Below are positions 12,692 through 13,194 of a stretch of DNA of 13,194 nt, piece after piece (positions within the stretch are counted from its first letter, which is position 1; each line of letters starts with the position of its first letter). A model generated the notes under the pieces. That model did not search any database, was not told where the DNA came from, and saw only the letters and a program-made list of their open reading frames with translations. The stretch spans positions 1 to 13,194 of the forward strand of contig CAYWJH010000091.1 of NCBI GenBank assembly GCA_964458555.1, written 5' to 3'. The stretch comes from SLST01 sp964458555. GTDB lineage: Bacteria; Spirochaetota; Spirochaetia; DSM-27196; SLST01. The position numbers and the translations under genes are program-made.

Positions 12692-13194
12692 ATGGCGAAT
12701 ATGAAGATGCGGACCAAGATCCTGCTTGGCTTTGCGTCGGTGCTGGTGCTGCTGGCGGTCGTGGGCGTCGTGTCGGTCAGCTACCTGCAACAGGCGAGCG
12801 GCGGATTCACCCAGTATCGTGGGTGGGCGCGCGACTCCAATCTCGTCGCCGAGCTCAACGAGTCGCTCCTGATGGCGCGGATGAACGTCAAGGACTACAT
12901 CATCCGCGGGAGCGAACAGGAGCGGCAGGAGTTCCAGGAGTACTACGATGAGATGCGCGAGTTCGTCGATGAAGCTCAACGCGAGATCGAGAATCCGGAA
13001 CGAGCCTCCAGCGTAGACCAGATCGACGACGAGTCGGTCGACTACCAGACCGACTTCGACGAGGTCGTCGCCTACCAGCAGGTGCGGGACGAGCACTACG
13101 CGATCCTCAACGACGCCGGACCGAAGATCGAGCAGGGTCTGACCCAGGTGCTCGTAGGAGCGCGCGAGGACGGCGACATGGACGCGGCGTACCA
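12692..13194 (+). CDS. methyl-accepting-chemotaxis-type sensor protein, N-terminal part (cut by window end)
   Basis: The first 167 residues of a membrane sensor. A short positive N-terminus (MKMRTK) precedes a membrane helix (about 10-32, ILLGFASVLVLLAVVGVV), then a long helical, acidic extracytoplasmic region that includes ELNESLLMARMNVKDYIIRG (about 55-74). This last stretch, with paired-helix character, is typical of the four-helix-bundle or helical-bimodular (HBM) ligand domains of chemoreceptors. The second membrane helix, HAMP and signalling tip lie beyond the window, so a histidine kinase or cyclase with the same sensor cannot be excluded. ATG 12692 has GGAGGGAG at 12681-12688. It follows the response regulator by 135 nt in the same direction, with two inverted repeats between, and may be one of its targets. 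Confidence 0.75.
   Translation, partial: MANMKMRTKILLGFASVLVLLAVVGVVSVSYLQQASGGFTQYRGWARDSNLVAELNESLLMARMNVKDYIIRGSEQERQEFQEYYDEMREFVDEAQREIENPERASSVDQIDDESVDYQTDFDEVVAYQQVRDEHYAILNDAGPKIEQGLTQVLVGAREDGDMDAAY

Noticed and set aside
10994..13096. A 700-codon minus-strand open frame across the hybrid kinase, its regulator and the chemoreceptor-like gene
   Set aside because: It is antisense to three genes with clear domains, has Arg/Ser-rich and low-complexity composition, and no start signals. Long antisense frames are expected in GC-rich DNA.
1..13194. CRISPR arrays, tRNA/rRNA genes, insertion sequences and attachment sites
   Set aside because: None seen: no spaced direct repeats, no cloverleaf or rRNA-like sequence, no transposase or integrase motif, and no terminal repeats around the sulfatase remnant.

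Overview
The window is 13.2 kb of GC-rich bacterial DNA (by eye about two thirds G+C). It carries sigma-70-type promoters, a small lipoprotein, a polytopic sensor kinase and a chemoreceptor-like membrane protein, so it comes from a free-living, probably motile bacterium, most likely with two membranes. The phylum cannot be fixed from this sequence; Spirochaetota is a guess only. Three genes each break by a single missing base in or beside a short homopolymer, which points to uncorrected sequencing or assembly errors at least as much as to real decay.

Left part (1-2726). A strong intrinsic terminator (59-85) is followed by the C-terminal part of a choline-sulfatase-like sulfatase that lacks its active-site half and is also frameshifted. 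After about 330 nt of apparently non-coding DNA comes a 56-residue lipoprotein with a clear lipobox, followed by a terminator. The gap between the lipoprotein and the convergent MFS transporter gene (minus strand) contains five inverted repeats in about 130 nt.

Sugar-metabolism region (2991-7606, plus strand). A tight set of three genes encodes an AroE/shikimate-dehydrogenase-like oxidoreductase, an archaeal-type cupin phosphoglucose isomerase with all four metal ligands, and a PfkB-family sugar kinase. The oxidoreductase and the kinase are each frameshifted once; the kinase also seems to have lost about 25-30 residues in frame. Downstream, each with its own plausible promoter, are a NodB-type deacetylase and a DegT/DnrJ/EryC1 aminotransferase. 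Together they suggest cytoplasmic conversion of a phosphorylated sugar or amino-sugar, but no substrate can be named.

Signalling region (7672-13194). A minus-strand coiled-coil protein of unknown function diverges from a run of regulators: a 7TM-PAS-HisKA_2 sensor kinase, a single-domain response regulator, a REC-PAS-HisKA_3 hybrid kinase, and a NarL/LuxR-type DNA-binding regulator overlapping it by 4 nt. A methyl-accepting-chemotaxis-type sensor cut by the window end follows. The architecture suggests a layered relay: the membrane kinase could phosphorylate both the single-domain regulator and the receiver of the second kinase, which then passes the signal to the NarL-type regulator. Both kinase genes, and the MFS gene, have an extended -10 promoter so close to the start codon that their mRNAs should have almost no leader. 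Most metabolic genes have Shine-Dalgarno sequences instead.
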